From: an uncultured Streptococcus sp. | GTDB taxonomy: Bacteria > Bacillota > Bacilli > Lactobacillales > Streptococcaceae | NCBI GenBank assembly: GCA_902470035.1 | Contig: CABREZ010000020.1 | Coordinates: 1-16,622 of the forward strand | Length of the DNA stretch: 16,622 nucleotides | Direction: 5' to 3' | Shown here: piece by piece, positions 6,851 through 13,680 of the stretch | Numbering within the stretch: position 1 is the first letter of the stretch | How the letters are laid out: each line of letters begins with the position of its first letter | Translations under genes and position numbers: made by a program | The notes under the pieces: model-generated | The model's database searches: none | What the model was told of the DNA's origin: nothing | The model's input: the letters and a program-made list of their open reading frames with translations, nothing else

Positions 6851-7556
6851 ATACTTCTAGGCTAGTTACTTGGGCGCTTACATAATAAATCTTACCTTCC
6901 ACACCAAAATAGTCCTTGACCAAGCCTTTTAATTCGTTCATCGCTTCTTTGGCCCGTTCTGCTTGCTCTTCAGTCACTGCTTCCATCACAAGAATAGCCT
7001 GTCTGGTCTCCTCTGTCAGCATGGTTCTTTGAGCTTCTCTCCAATTCAAACAACGACAAACAGCCCCTTCTTGGTCATAATAAATGATCTCTTCAGGTAA
7101 AGCAGGAGCGTCTTCCTCAGCTCCTAGCGGGAAGAATGGCTCTCCCCCTTTGGCTTTTCCTAAAGATAAGCTTCCAGCTAACTTTTCCATATCTTCACCA
7201 CCACAGGGGATAGCATAAGCAAGAGATACACTATTGTAGAGATCAACTAGCGGATTAATGGGATAAAACTCCCGTCCTTGCGACACACGTTTCAATAAGG
7301 CTTCAATGGAAGAACGAGCTCCTTTTTTGGTCTTAAATTTAGTAAAAGCCTGACGCCATTCCTGAACGACTTGACTGGCAGTGAACTGATCTTCATCAAT
7401 GAAGACTTTTGATCGTGCAACTCCCTTGTCGAGCAGATCCTTAAAATAAGAATCCTTGCTCTCGTCAACATGATTGTCGATACCTTCTACTGTCATCACC
7501 ACTACTTGTGCTTGGGGAAACAAATCCCAAAATGCTTGATCTACTGTAAATATCAT
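6849..7556 (-). CDS. Free-standing B3/4 domain protein (PheRS beta-subunit editing-like)
   Basis: The 235-aa soluble protein resembles the B3/4 domain of the phenylalanyl-tRNA synthetase beta subunit (B3_4 family, COG3382). The core runs from about residue 69 to 215: FTKFKTKKGARSS, then INPLVDLYNSVSLAYAIPCG at 100-119, then GKAKGGEPFFPLG at 133-145, and a VCRCLNWREAQRTMLT stretch at 166-181. In PheRS this fold deacylates Tyr-tRNA(Phe). Free-standing relatives are conserved in Firmicutes, but I know of no settled function, so trans-editing or amino-acid sensing is inference only. Its ATG overlaps the marR stop as ATGA, implying translational coupling and regulation by that repressor. No membrane or signal segment is seen. 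There is no anticodon-binding or catalytic synthetase domain, so it is not a truncated pheT. Confidence 0.82.
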   Translation of the reverse strand: MIFTVDQAFWDLFPQAQVVVMTVEGIDNHVDESKDSYFKDLLDKGVARSKVFIDEDQFTASQVVQEWRQAFTKFKTKKGARSSIEALLKRVSQGREFYPINPLVDLYNSVSLAYAIPCGGEDMEKLAGSLSLGKAKGGEPFFPLGAEEDAPALPEEIIYYDQEGAVCRCLNWREAQRTMLTEETRQAILVMEAVTEEQAERAKEAMNELKGLVKDYFGVEGKIYYVSAQVTSLEV

Positions 7557-8017
7557 TTCTTTTCCTCACTATAGTTTCTTTTTTGACCTTTTTTCACTAG
7601 CTCCCAATCCGCTGCTACGTTTTCTCTCATTTTAGCAAGCCATTTCTCTAATTGAAGGATTTCTGCCTTTGAAAAACCTTTTAAGGCAGTCTTCTCAGAA
7701 TAAGCATGCTCAGCAAGGATAAAAGGATAAAGCTTTTGTCCCTTTTCCGTTAGGATCCATTTTTTTATCTTTTGATTTAAAGGATCAGTTAATTCTCGGA
7801 TGAGACCTTTATCAGCTAATTTTTTAACAGAGCGGGCTACTGTTGAGCGATCCACTTTTAGTAAATCGGATAACTCCTCTTGAATGATTCCTGGTTGCTC
7901 CCCGATTCGTACTAAATATAGGTATTGGCCTCTTGCCAGTTCCAAATCTCGGAACTCAATATTGGCAATCGAATCTAAGGATCGGGCTATGATGCCAATC
8001 TCTCTCAGAACCTTCAT
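7553..8017 (-). CDS. MarR-family winged-helix transcriptional regulator
   Basis: The 154-aa protein has the MarR layout. An N-terminal dimerisation helix is followed by a winged helix-turn-helix at about 42-92, with IIQEELSDLLKVDRSTVARS as helix-turn-helix, KKLADKGLI leading to the wing and KIKKWILTEKG closing it. A C-terminal dimer helix covers 117-140. The tail is basic and charged. It is cotranscribed with the B3/4 protein (ATGA overlap) and preceded by a strong AGGAGG ribosome site. A perfect palindrome, TTGCAATTGCAA, covers its -35, so autorepression of the two-gene unit is likely. The ligand is unknown. If the partner handles mischarged tRNA or a noncanonical amino acid, the inducer could be a phenolic compound, as for many MarR proteins, but that is speculation. 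Confidence 0.88.
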   Translation of the reverse strand: MKVLREIGIIARSLDSIANIEFRDLELARGQYLYLVRIGEQPGIIQEELSDLLKVDRSTVARSVKKLADKGLIRELTDPLNQKIKKWILTEKGQKLYPFILAEHAYSEKTALKGFSKAEILQLEKWLAKMRENVAADWELVKKGQKRNYSEEKK

Positions 8018-8041
8018 CTGCTCCTCCTTTCCTTTATAAGG

Positions 8042-8070
8042 AGTCTATCACATTTTTATTGCAATTGCAA
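8042..8070 (-). promoter_or_regulatory. marR promoter with palindromic operator
   Basis: The minus strand shows TTGCAA (8065-8070) as -35, a 17-bp spacer, and the extended -10 TGATAGACT ending at 8042. The perfect 12-bp palindrome TTGCAATTGCAA at 8059-8070 covers the -35 and the start of the spacer, a typical position for a MarR operator. Confidence 0.7.
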
Positions 8071-8080
8071 CAATATACTC

Positions 8081-8112
8081 AAAAAAATAAAAAGCCGGCT
8101 AAAAACCGGCTT
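8081..8112 (-). terminator. Intrinsic terminator after yihY (end of the murZ operon)
   Basis: On the minus strand AAGCCGG pairs with CCGGCTT (8106-8112 with 8092-8098) around TTTTTAG, followed by TTTATTTTTTT. It is 22 bases past the yihY stop and separates the five-gene operon from marR. Confidence 0.9.
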
Positions 8113-8134
8113 GTTCCTATTTTATTCTTTAACA

Positions 8135-9103
8135 TCAGTCCTGATTTTTTCTCACATTTTTAAGATGGAAACGACGCTTGAGTGAAGCTTCCTTTTGGTG
8201 AAAAGCTACTTGAGATGATTTGTACTTGGCTACCACATCCCCATCTTTTGTTTCGAATCGTGCTTCAATCGCATATTGAATACTAGCGTTTAAGATACAA
8301 CCAATAATCAACACCTTCGCTACTAAAATAAACCAGAACATAATAACCGCTAAGAGGACCGACCCGAAGAAACGTGCATCTAAGAAATTCGTGATATAGT
8401 GGTCGACATATTTCCAGAAAATATTCAGGGTCAAATAAAGAACTGCTGTTACAAAGATAGCTCCCGGAAAGACATATCGAAACTTTGGAATTTTGATATT
8501 GGGTAGCGTGTAATAGAGCAAGAGCAAGGTCAAAAAGAGAAGAACGTAAACCGAAGGTCCTGAAATATTTAGAAGACGCAGGTAGATACTTTCATCAAAC
8601 TTGAAAATCTCATAGACCGAACGAATAATCATCCGTCCAAACATAGTCAAAACCAGAGATAGACCGAACAGACCTTGCAGAGCAAAACTAATCAAAATAC
8701 TGAAGATTCTCGCCCAGATAATCCCTCTCTCCTTCTCCACTCCATAACTTTTATTGAAGGCCTTTTGCAGGTATGCAATACACTGTGAAGAGACCCATAA
8801 AGCAGAGATAATGGAGAAACTCAGCAAACCAGTAGAAGGCTTAGTAAGCACTGATGAAATAACTTGCAAAACAATCCGGTACATGGAAGCAGGTAATACT
8901 TCTCGTAAAGTTAGCAAAATCTGAGTCGGACGAATCTGAAAGTAAGGGAGGATATTGGCTGCAATCAACAATAAAGGAAGAATCGAAATCAATAAATAAT
9001 AGGCTACAGCTATACTCGTGATATCCGATTCAGAGGCCATATAAAATCGCAAGAACCCCTTAATAAATGGTCGTTGGCCTAGCCATTTGAAAAACTTTTT
9101 CAT
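8135..9103 (-). CDS. YihY/BrkB family inner-membrane protein
   Basis: The 322-aa polytopic protein belongs to the YihY/virulence factor BrkB family (the former 'ribonuclease BN' label is an old misannotation). Six hydrophobic segments are visible at about 31-53, 90-112, 128-155, 182-200, 210-232 and 245-275. The family hallmarks AYYLLISILPLLL (34-46) and LNASIQYAIEAR (271-282) are present. The C-terminus from 283 is a charged, basic cytoplasmic tail. Function is not established; roles in membrane transport or lipid handling are only suggested. It follows map by 88 bp with a good GGGGAGGA ribosome site, and is the last gene of the murZ-GNAT-spxR-map-yihY unit before a strong terminator. Confidence 0.88.
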   Translation of the reverse strand: MKKFFKWLGQRPFIKGFLRFYMASESDITSIAVAYYLLISILPLLLIAANILPYFQIRPTQILLTLREVLPASMYRIVLQVISSVLTKPSTGLLSFSIISALWVSSQCIAYLQKAFNKSYGVEKERGIIWARIFSILISFALQGLFGLSLVLTMFGRMIIRSVYEIFKFDESIYLRLLNISGPSVYVLLFLTLLLLYYTLPNIKIPKFRYVFPGAIFVTAVLYLTLNIFWKYVDHYITNFLDARFFGSVLLAVIMFWFILVAKVLIIGCILNASIQYAIEARFETKDGDVVAKYKSSQVAFHQKEASLKRRFHLKNVRKNQD

Positions 9104-9191
9104 ATTTTTCCTCCCCTAAACAAAGTCATAAAAAGAGAAAAGAGCGAAACCGTTATTTATCTTCAGCTCCATTCTTTCCTCTCTACTTGTT

Positions 9192-10052
9192 TTAATAGGT
9201 TCCTTCTTCGCCTTGACTGGTCAAAATAACCGGTCCATCTTTAGTAATCACAAACTGATGTTCGTACTGACAAGAAAGTCCACCGTCAAGGGTTTTGTGG
9301 GCCCAACCTGTCTTCATATCGGTATCGATTTCCCAAGTTCCGGTATTAATCATTGGTTCAATGGTGAGTACCATCCCTTCACGTAAGCGCAAGCCACGTC
9401 CTGCACGTCCGTAGTGAGGCACCATTGGTTCTTCATGCATTGTTGGTCCTACACCGTGACCGACCAAATCTCGAACCACGCCATAGCCCTTGCTTTCAGC
9501 ATATTCTTGAATAGCGGCTCCGATATCTCCTAGACGATTTCCGACAACGGCTTGTTCAATCCCCTTGTAAAGACATTCCTTGGTCACATCCATGAGGTCT
9601 TTAACTTCTTGAGATACATTTCCTACTGCATAAGCCCAGCAAGAATCCGCCAAACCACCAGAGTAGTTTTCTGTATACTTTTTCACCTGCGCGACATTGT
9701 CAAAGTCTAATTCTGAGACATCAACAACAGACTTATCTAAGGGCTCTGACAAGACCATATCTACCTTTAAGAGGTCCCCATCTTTTAACATATAGTGGCG
9801 AGGAAAGGCATGAGCCACTTCATCATTGATCCCACAACAAGTCGCATAGGGATAGTCCATCAAGCTTCCTTCAACACCAATCTGAAGGGGCAAGACATTG
9901 GCTTCTTTACAGCGACGTCGAACATACTCTTCTACTTCCCAAAGATCAAGACCTGGTTTGATCAAATCCCGAAGGCCAATATGGATACTAGCAAGAAACT
10001 CCCCTGCACGGTCCATGGCTTCAATTTCACGCTGTGATTTCAATGTAATCAT
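9192..10052 (-). CDS. map: Methionine aminopeptidase, type I with streptococcal insert
   Basis: The 286-aa metalloprotease removes the initiator methionine from nascent proteins. All five metal ligands of the pita-bread fold are visible: D98, D136, H199, E232 and E264, with the substrate-contacting H81 in NDEVAHAFP. The two aspartates are normally 11 residues apart (E. coli numbering 97 and 108) but here are 38 apart. The extra 27 residues (about 103-130, including DVSELDFDNVAQVKKYTENY) are the insertion known from streptococcal enzymes. There is no N-terminal zinc-finger extension. The start has AGGAAAT upstream and lies 18 bp after spxR, within an operon. It is probably essential. Confidence 0.96.
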   Translation of the reverse strand: MITLKSQREIEAMDRAGEFLASIHIGLRDLIKPGLDLWEVEEYVRRRCKEANVLPLQIGVEGSLMDYPYATCCGINDEVAHAFPRHYMLKDGDLLKVDMVLSEPLDKSVVDVSELDFDNVAQVKKYTENYSGGLADSCWAYAVGNVSQEVKDLMDVTKECLYKGIEQAVVGNRLGDIGAAIQEYAESKGYGVVRDLVGHGVGPTMHEEPMVPHYGRAGRGLRLREGMVLTIEPMINTGTWEIDTDMKTGWAHKTLDGGLSCQYEHQFVITKDGPVILTSQGEEGTY

Positions 10053-10070
10053 CTATTTCCTACTTCCATT

Positions 10071-11348
10071 CTAATTAATTTTCAAAGTGACGGTGGCCTT
10101 CGTGACCAACTGCAGATTCAAATACAAATCAAAATCTATAATAGCCGATCGTCTTGTCTGACGAACGATGCGCGTTTCAATCCGTAAGGTATCGTCCACT
10201 TGAACAGCTTGAAGATAATAGACCAACAGTTGTTCAATAATTAAATTTTTCCCAGAATTCATCATGAGTTGGCGAGTGACCGTTGTTAGAACTTCAGTGA
10301 GCACGCCATTCGAGAGAACGCCACTCTTTTCTAACATACTCGGTTCAACCGTTAATTCAAAATGATTGGCTTGCAGAACTACTTTTTGACTGATTTGTTC
10401 ACTAAAGGTTGGCAAGCCCGACAATTGCTCCTTGCTCATCCGGTCCATGACCGCACGACGGGTAATAACTCCTAGAAGGGTCTGATTGCTGCGAATAACA
10501 GGGATCATCTCAAAATCTTCTGCAATCATGCGTTGACTGACATTGGCAATACTAGAGGATAGGTTTGTCGTAAAGACGCTTCGTGACATGACCTTGTCCA
10601 GAGTTGTCTGGGGTGTCTTATCTCCAGCATCCCGCATAGTCACCACTCCAACAACCATTTGGTGTTGATTGACGACAGGAAAGCGACTAAATCGGCTCTT
10701 TCTTACCAAATCTAGATAGTCACGTACGGTATCCGTTTCCCGTAAAAAACCATATTCATGCATGGGGGAATAGACTTGTTCGACCGTTAAAATATCTGTT
10801 TTGATTTGCATGTTGGCGAGAGCACGATTGATCATGGTCGCCACAGTATAGGTATCATGCTTGGTACGTAAGATAGGGGTTTGGCCACTGCGACCTAGTT
10901 CCAAAATAGAAGGATCGACGTCGAAACCACCCGTTACAAGAACAGCATTGTCGTGTTTGAGGGCCAGACGCTGGATATTGGTCCGGTCTCCGACAATGAG
11001 GAGCCCACCTTCAGAGACATAGTCTAAAATATGCTCTTCAGTCATGGCACCAATATAAAATTTGTTGAACTCGCGTTCCAGTCCTTCTTTACCTGCTAAG
11101 ACTTCCGAACCGGTTATTTCTACAATCTCTCGAAAAGTCAGATGTTCCAGGACAGCCTTTTTGGACTTAACACGAACAGTCCCACTACGAGGTCTCGTCT
11201 CAACAATTCCACGATTTTCGGCTTCTTTAATGGCCCGATAGGCGGTCCCATCACTCACCTGCAAATAGTTCGAGATACTCCTCACACTGACACGCTTGCC
11301 AATTGGTAGTTTCTCCAAATAATCTAAGATCGCTTGGTGTTTACTCAT
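10071..11348 (-). CDS. spxR: HTH-DRTGG-CBS-HotDog regulator, SpxR-like
   Basis: The 425-aa protein has four modules. A winged-helix DNA-binding segment covers about 5-60 (VRSISNYLQVSDGTAYRAIK). A DRTGG domain covers about 68-185, with GDRTNI at 120-125 and LVTGGF at 137-142. A CBS pair covers about 190-305. A HotDog thioesterase-like domain covers about 315-425. This architecture matches pneumococcal SpxR, reported as a CBS-HotDog activator of the pyruvate oxidase gene spxB. CBS domains suggest an adenine-nucleotide ligand and the HotDog domain an acyl-CoA ligand, so it could link energy and acetyl-CoA status to gene expression; that link is inference. Its ATG overlaps the GNAT stop by 8 bp and has GAGGAGA at a good distance. 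The symbol rests on domain order and the murZ neighbourhood. Confidence 0.85.
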   Translation of the reverse strand: MSKHQAILDYLEKLPIGKRVSVRSISNYLQVSDGTAYRAIKEAENRGIVETRPRSGTVRVKSKKAVLEHLTFREIVEITGSEVLAGKEGLEREFNKFYIGAMTEEHILDYVSEGGLLIVGDRTNIQRLALKHDNAVLVTGGFDVDPSILELGRSGQTPILRTKHDTYTVATMINRALANMQIKTDILTVEQVYSPMHEYGFLRETDTVRDYLDLVRKSRFSRFPVVNQHQMVVGVVTMRDAGDKTPQTTLDKVMSRSVFTTNLSSSIANVSQRMIAEDFEMIPVIRSNQTLLGVITRRAVMDRMSKEQLSGLPTFSEQISQKVVLQANHFELTVEPSMLEKSGVLSNGVLTEVLTTVTRQLMMNSGKNLIIEQLLVYYLQAVQVDDTLRIETRIVRQTRRSAIIDFDLYLNLQLVTKATVTLKIN

Positions 11349-11892
11349 TGAGATCTCCTCTATCTATGCAGAACTCGTAATAATCTCGCATCTTTCGGGT
11401 ATAACGGTCACTTCCCTTGAATTGACGTTTCAAGCTATAACCCGCATGCAAAGCCACCTGTTGGCTGGCTATATTTTCAACATGGGTAATAATTCGGACT
11501 TGCTTGAGATGAAATTCCTGGAAGGACAAGAAGGTCATTTCTTTGACAACCTCTGTCATGAGGCCTTTGCCCCAATAATCCTTGTGTAAGAAATAACCAA
11601 GCTCTGCTTCTTTCTTAATTTCATCCAATTTTTCAAATTTAATTGATCCAATCACACGGCCAGTTTCCTTGTCACAAATCGCCCATATTCCTAAAGGATT
11701 CTTTAAAAAATAATTCGCCAAGACATACTGGCATTCCTCTAGGGACGTTTGTGCTGGGAAAATAAAAGGCAAATTCTCTGGATTGGAGGATATGGTATAA
11801 AAGTCAGCGGCATCACTATATAGAAAGGGCCTCAAGAAGAGGCGCTCTGTTTCAAAACATGAAAATGCTGCTAGTTGCGTCCAAATGTTCAT
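11341..11892 (-). CDS. GNAT family N-acetyltransferase, RimJ/RimL type
   Basis: The 183-aa protein has the GNAT core. FETERLFLRPF at 13-23 opens the fold. GRVIGSIKF near 78-86 is the central strand. ELGYFLHKDYWGKGLMTEVV (97-116) carries the acetyl-CoA pyrophosphate loop WGKGLM. VENIASQQVALHAGYS (138-153) is the typical C-terminal motif. RimJ/RimL relatives acetylate N-terminal or side-chain amines of proteins or small molecules; the target cannot be assigned. It lies 12 bp after murZ and overlaps spxR by 8 bp, so it is within the operon. I see no Shine-Dalgarno ahead of its ATG. An out-of-frame ATG overlapping the murZ stop (TAATG) could retain ribosomes for coupled initiation at the next ATG. 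Confidence 0.85.
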   Translation of the reverse strand: MNIWTQLAAFSCFETERLFLRPFLYSDAADFYTISSNPENLPFIFPAQTSLEECQYVLANYFLKNPLGIWAICDKETGRVIGSIKFEKLDEIKKEAELGYFLHKDYWGKGLMTEVVKEMTFLSFQEFHLKQVRIITHVENIASQQVALHAGYSLKRQFKGSDRYTRKMRDYYEFCIDRGDLNE

Positions 11893-11904
11893 AAAAATCG
11901 TTCA

Positions 11905-13167
11905 TTATGCTTCATCAATCAGCTCGATGTCAGCTCCCAATTGTTGCAATTTTTCAATAATATGCGAATAGCCGCGAAGGATAAACTCAATATTGGTAAT
12001 CTCCGTTCTACCCTGAGCCATCAATCCAGCAATCACCAAGGCAGCGCCTGCACGCAAGTCTGTCGCCTTAACTGGAGCCCCCGTTAATTGATTTGGTCCT
12101 TGATAGACAATACGATCACTAACTGTTTCAATCGTGGCTCCCATCCGCATCAGTTCAGCCACATGGTTGACCCGCTTTTGATAAATAGTATCTACGATGC
12201 TTCCCTTTCCATTAGCGGTCAAAAGCAAAGGAGTCAAGGGTTGTTGCAAATCCGTTGCGAATCCAGGGTAAGGAGAGGTTTTAATATGAACTGCTTTCAG
12301 ATTTTCCTGCTTTTCAACAAACACACTATCCTCAGAAATGATCATCCGAACGCCCATTTCTTCAAGCTTAGCGATAAAGCTTTCTAGGTGTTCGTAGAGG
12401 ACATTCGTAATTTGAATCCCTTCTCCCACAGCTGCAGCAAGAGCAATATAAGTCCCTGCTTCGATGCGATCAGGGATCACTTGGTGACGCGTCCCGTGGA
12501 GATAGTCCACTCCTTCAATGGTAATGATATCTGTACCTGCTCCACGAATGTGTGCCCCCATATTATTGAGAAGGGTCACGACGTCAATGATCTCAGGTTC
12601 ACGAGCAGCATTTTCAATAACGGTACGACCTTCCGCCTTGACAGCAGCTAGAATGGTATTAATCGTTGCTCCAACGCTAACCGTATCCATATAGATCGCT
12701 GCGCCACGGAGACGCTCTCCATTTGTGGAAAGGTTCATACTAGAACCATCCATGGTCATCTTAGCACCCATCGCCTCAAAAGCTTTTAAATGCAAATCAA
12801 TTGGACGCGGACCTAGGTCACATCCACCTGGTAGACCGACAGTTGCCTGACCATAACGTCCCAAAAGACTTCCGTAGAAATAGTAAGAAGCTCGAAGGCT
12901 ATTGATCTTTCCAAATGGCATTGGCATATCTTGTACACCACGTGGATCGATGACAAGGGTCTCCCCATCTCGCTCCACTTTTGCCCCCATGAGGGTCATA
13001 ATATCAATCAGGCTAGCCACATCGGAAATATCTGGAACACCATCAAGGGTCACAATTTCGTCTGCTAAAATAGTCGCTGGAATGAGGGCTACCACGCTAT
13101 TTTTGGCACCACTAATGGTCACCTCACCTTTTAAAGGGCGACCACCATTAATAATAATTTTTTTCAT
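11905..13167 (-). CDS. murZ: UDP-N-acetylglucosamine 1-carboxyvinyltransferase, MurZ (MurA1) type
   Basis: The 420-aa enzyme transfers enolpyruvate from PEP to UDP-GlcNAc, the first committed step of peptidoglycan synthesis, in the cytosol. Visible active-site residues are K22 in SGAKNS, the nucleophile C116 in PGGCDLGPRPID (the fosfomycin target), and D306 in PGFATD; DRIEAG is at 233-238. Low-GC Gram-positives have two paralogues. The sequence at SGAKNSVVALIPATIL, GCDLGPRPID and SVGATINTI follows the MurAB/MurZ type and not the MurAA type, hence the symbol; murA1 is a synonym. It is the first gene of a five-gene unit with an extended -10 promoter upstream. No strong ribosome site is visible before the ATG. 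A nine-codon upstream frame ends one base before it. Confidence 0.94.
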   Translation of the reverse strand: MKKIIINGGRPLKGEVTISGAKNSVVALIPATILADEIVTLDGVPDISDVASLIDIMTLMGAKVERDGETLVIDPRGVQDMPMPFGKINSLRASYYFYGSLLGRYGQATVGLPGGCDLGPRPIDLHLKAFEAMGAKMTMDGSSMNLSTNGERLRGAAIYMDTVSVGATINTILAAVKAEGRTVIENAAREPEIIDVVTLLNNMGAHIRGAGTDIITIEGVDYLHGTRHQVIPDRIEAGTYIALAAAVGEGIQITNVLYEHLESFIAKLEEMGVRMIISEDSVFVEKQENLKAVHIKTSPYPGFATDLQQPLTPLLLTANGKGSIVDTIYQKRVNHVAELMRMGATIETVSDRIVYQGPNQLTGAPVKATDLRAGAALVIAGLMAQGRTEITNIEFILRGYSHIIEKLQQLGADIELIDEA

Positions 13168-13245
13168 GTTAATTTATACAAGCTCTTTCAATCATTCGGT
13201 AAAAATTACCGCATCTATTATATCATAAAAACGCTTCATTTTCCA
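13168..13245 (-). promoter_or_regulatory. murZ promoter and hairpin-capped leader
   Basis: On the minus strand TGATATAAT (13217-13225) is a consensus extended -10, with TGGAAA (13240-13245, 17-bp spacing) as a weak -35. Transcription should start near 13210, right at a hairpin CGGTAA-TTT-TTACCG (13197-13211), so the mRNA would begin with a stem-loop. The rest of the roughly 43-nt leader contains the mini-frame ATG...TAA at 13169-13195 and no clear Shine-Dalgarno. Confidence 0.65.
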
Positions 13246-13390
13246 CTACTTCTTATCTTTTGATACCCAGTTCCAATCCCTAGAAAATCTCAAATATATG
13301 TTTTACTATTTTTTTATATTTTTAGAACCTTTCCTATTTTATTTATGTTGTTTGTAAATTGGCTGTAAGTGTTGTCACTTCTTTATAATC
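13246..13390. other. AT-rich spacer between the cop operon and murZ
   Basis: These 145 bases have no open frame of note and no recognised RNA motif. The plus strand carries a TATAAT at 13384-13389, but it has no well-spaced -35 and points directly into the copZ terminator. I see nothing functional here beyond separating two transcription units. Confidence 0.5.
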
Positions 13391-13420
13391 AAAAAAGGAG
13401 TCCTTTTCGGACCGCCTTTT
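13391..13420 (-). terminator. Terminator after copZ
   Basis: The hairpin has AAAAGG pairing with CCTTTT outside and TCC/GGA inside, with a small internal loop and a TTTTC apical loop. On the minus strand it is followed by TTTTTTGATT. It lies six bases past the copZ stop and closes the cop operon. It could also function weakly on the plus strand. Confidence 0.75.
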
Positions 13421-13426
13421 CTGAGT

Positions 13427-13633
13427 TTATTTCACTTCATTTCCTAGTTCATATTTACTGCCTTTTAGAGCTCGACTCAAGGCCCATTTCCAAGGTTTCC
13501 CTTCAATGGTTACTTGTTTTTTCTCTAAATCAACTTTTACTTCTTCTACACCTTTTACAGCAGATAGTTTTTCAGTGACAGCATTGGCACAACCTTGGCA
13601 TTTCATTCCTGTAATTTCATATGTTTTTGACAT
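13427..13633 (-). CDS. copZ: Copper chaperone CopZ (heavy-metal-associated domain)
   Basis: The 68-aa single-domain protein has the ferredoxin-like HMA fold and the Cu(I) site GMKCQGC (C12 and C15). It should carry cytosolic copper and deliver it to CopA for export and to CopY for derepression, as in Enterococcus hirae. The C-terminal half (WKWALSRALKGSKYELG) resembles streptococcal CopZ proteins in place of the longer E. hirae form. It is the last gene of copYAZ, 47 bp after copA, with AAAGGAAAG upstream. A six-pair hairpin sits in the copA-copZ gap. Pneumococcus carries the membrane chaperone CupA in its cop operon instead, so this layout is that of mutans/gordonii-like streptococci. Confidence 0.92.
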   Translation of the reverse strand: MSKTYEITGMKCQGCANAVTEKLSAVKGVEEVKVDLEKKQVTIEGKPWKWALSRALKGSKYELGNEVK

Positions 13634-13656
13634 GATTCTTTCCTTTCTTTTGCATG

Positions 13657-13675
13657 AGGAGATGATTTTTCTCCT
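13657..13675 (-). other. Intercistronic hairpin between copA and copZ
   Basis: AGGAGA pairs with TCTCCT around a seven-base loop. It lies between the copA stop and the copZ ribosome site and lacks a U-run, so it is not a terminator. It might protect or process the mRNA. Confidence 0.4.
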
Positions 13676-13680
13676 AGTTT

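Noticed and set aside
6849..7556. B3/4 gene as a broken pheT
   Set aside because: The frame is complete with its own coupled start and tight terminator, and no other PheRS beta-subunit domains lie nearby.
12388..12651. Plus-strand open frames opposite murZ (also 12088-12387 and 12902-13228)
   Set aside because: They are antisense to conserved MurZ sequence, lack promoters and ribosome sites, and their products are Cys/Ser/Asn-rich without family resemblance.
13169..13195. Nine-codon frame before murZ as a peptide gene
   Set aside because: No ribosome site and far too short for a supported product; kept only as a possible coupling device.
13384..13389. TATAAT on the plus strand in the copZ-murZ gap
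   Set aside because: The nearest -35-like sequence (TTGGCT) is 19 bases away, and the transcript would start inside the copZ terminator and run antisense to copZ.
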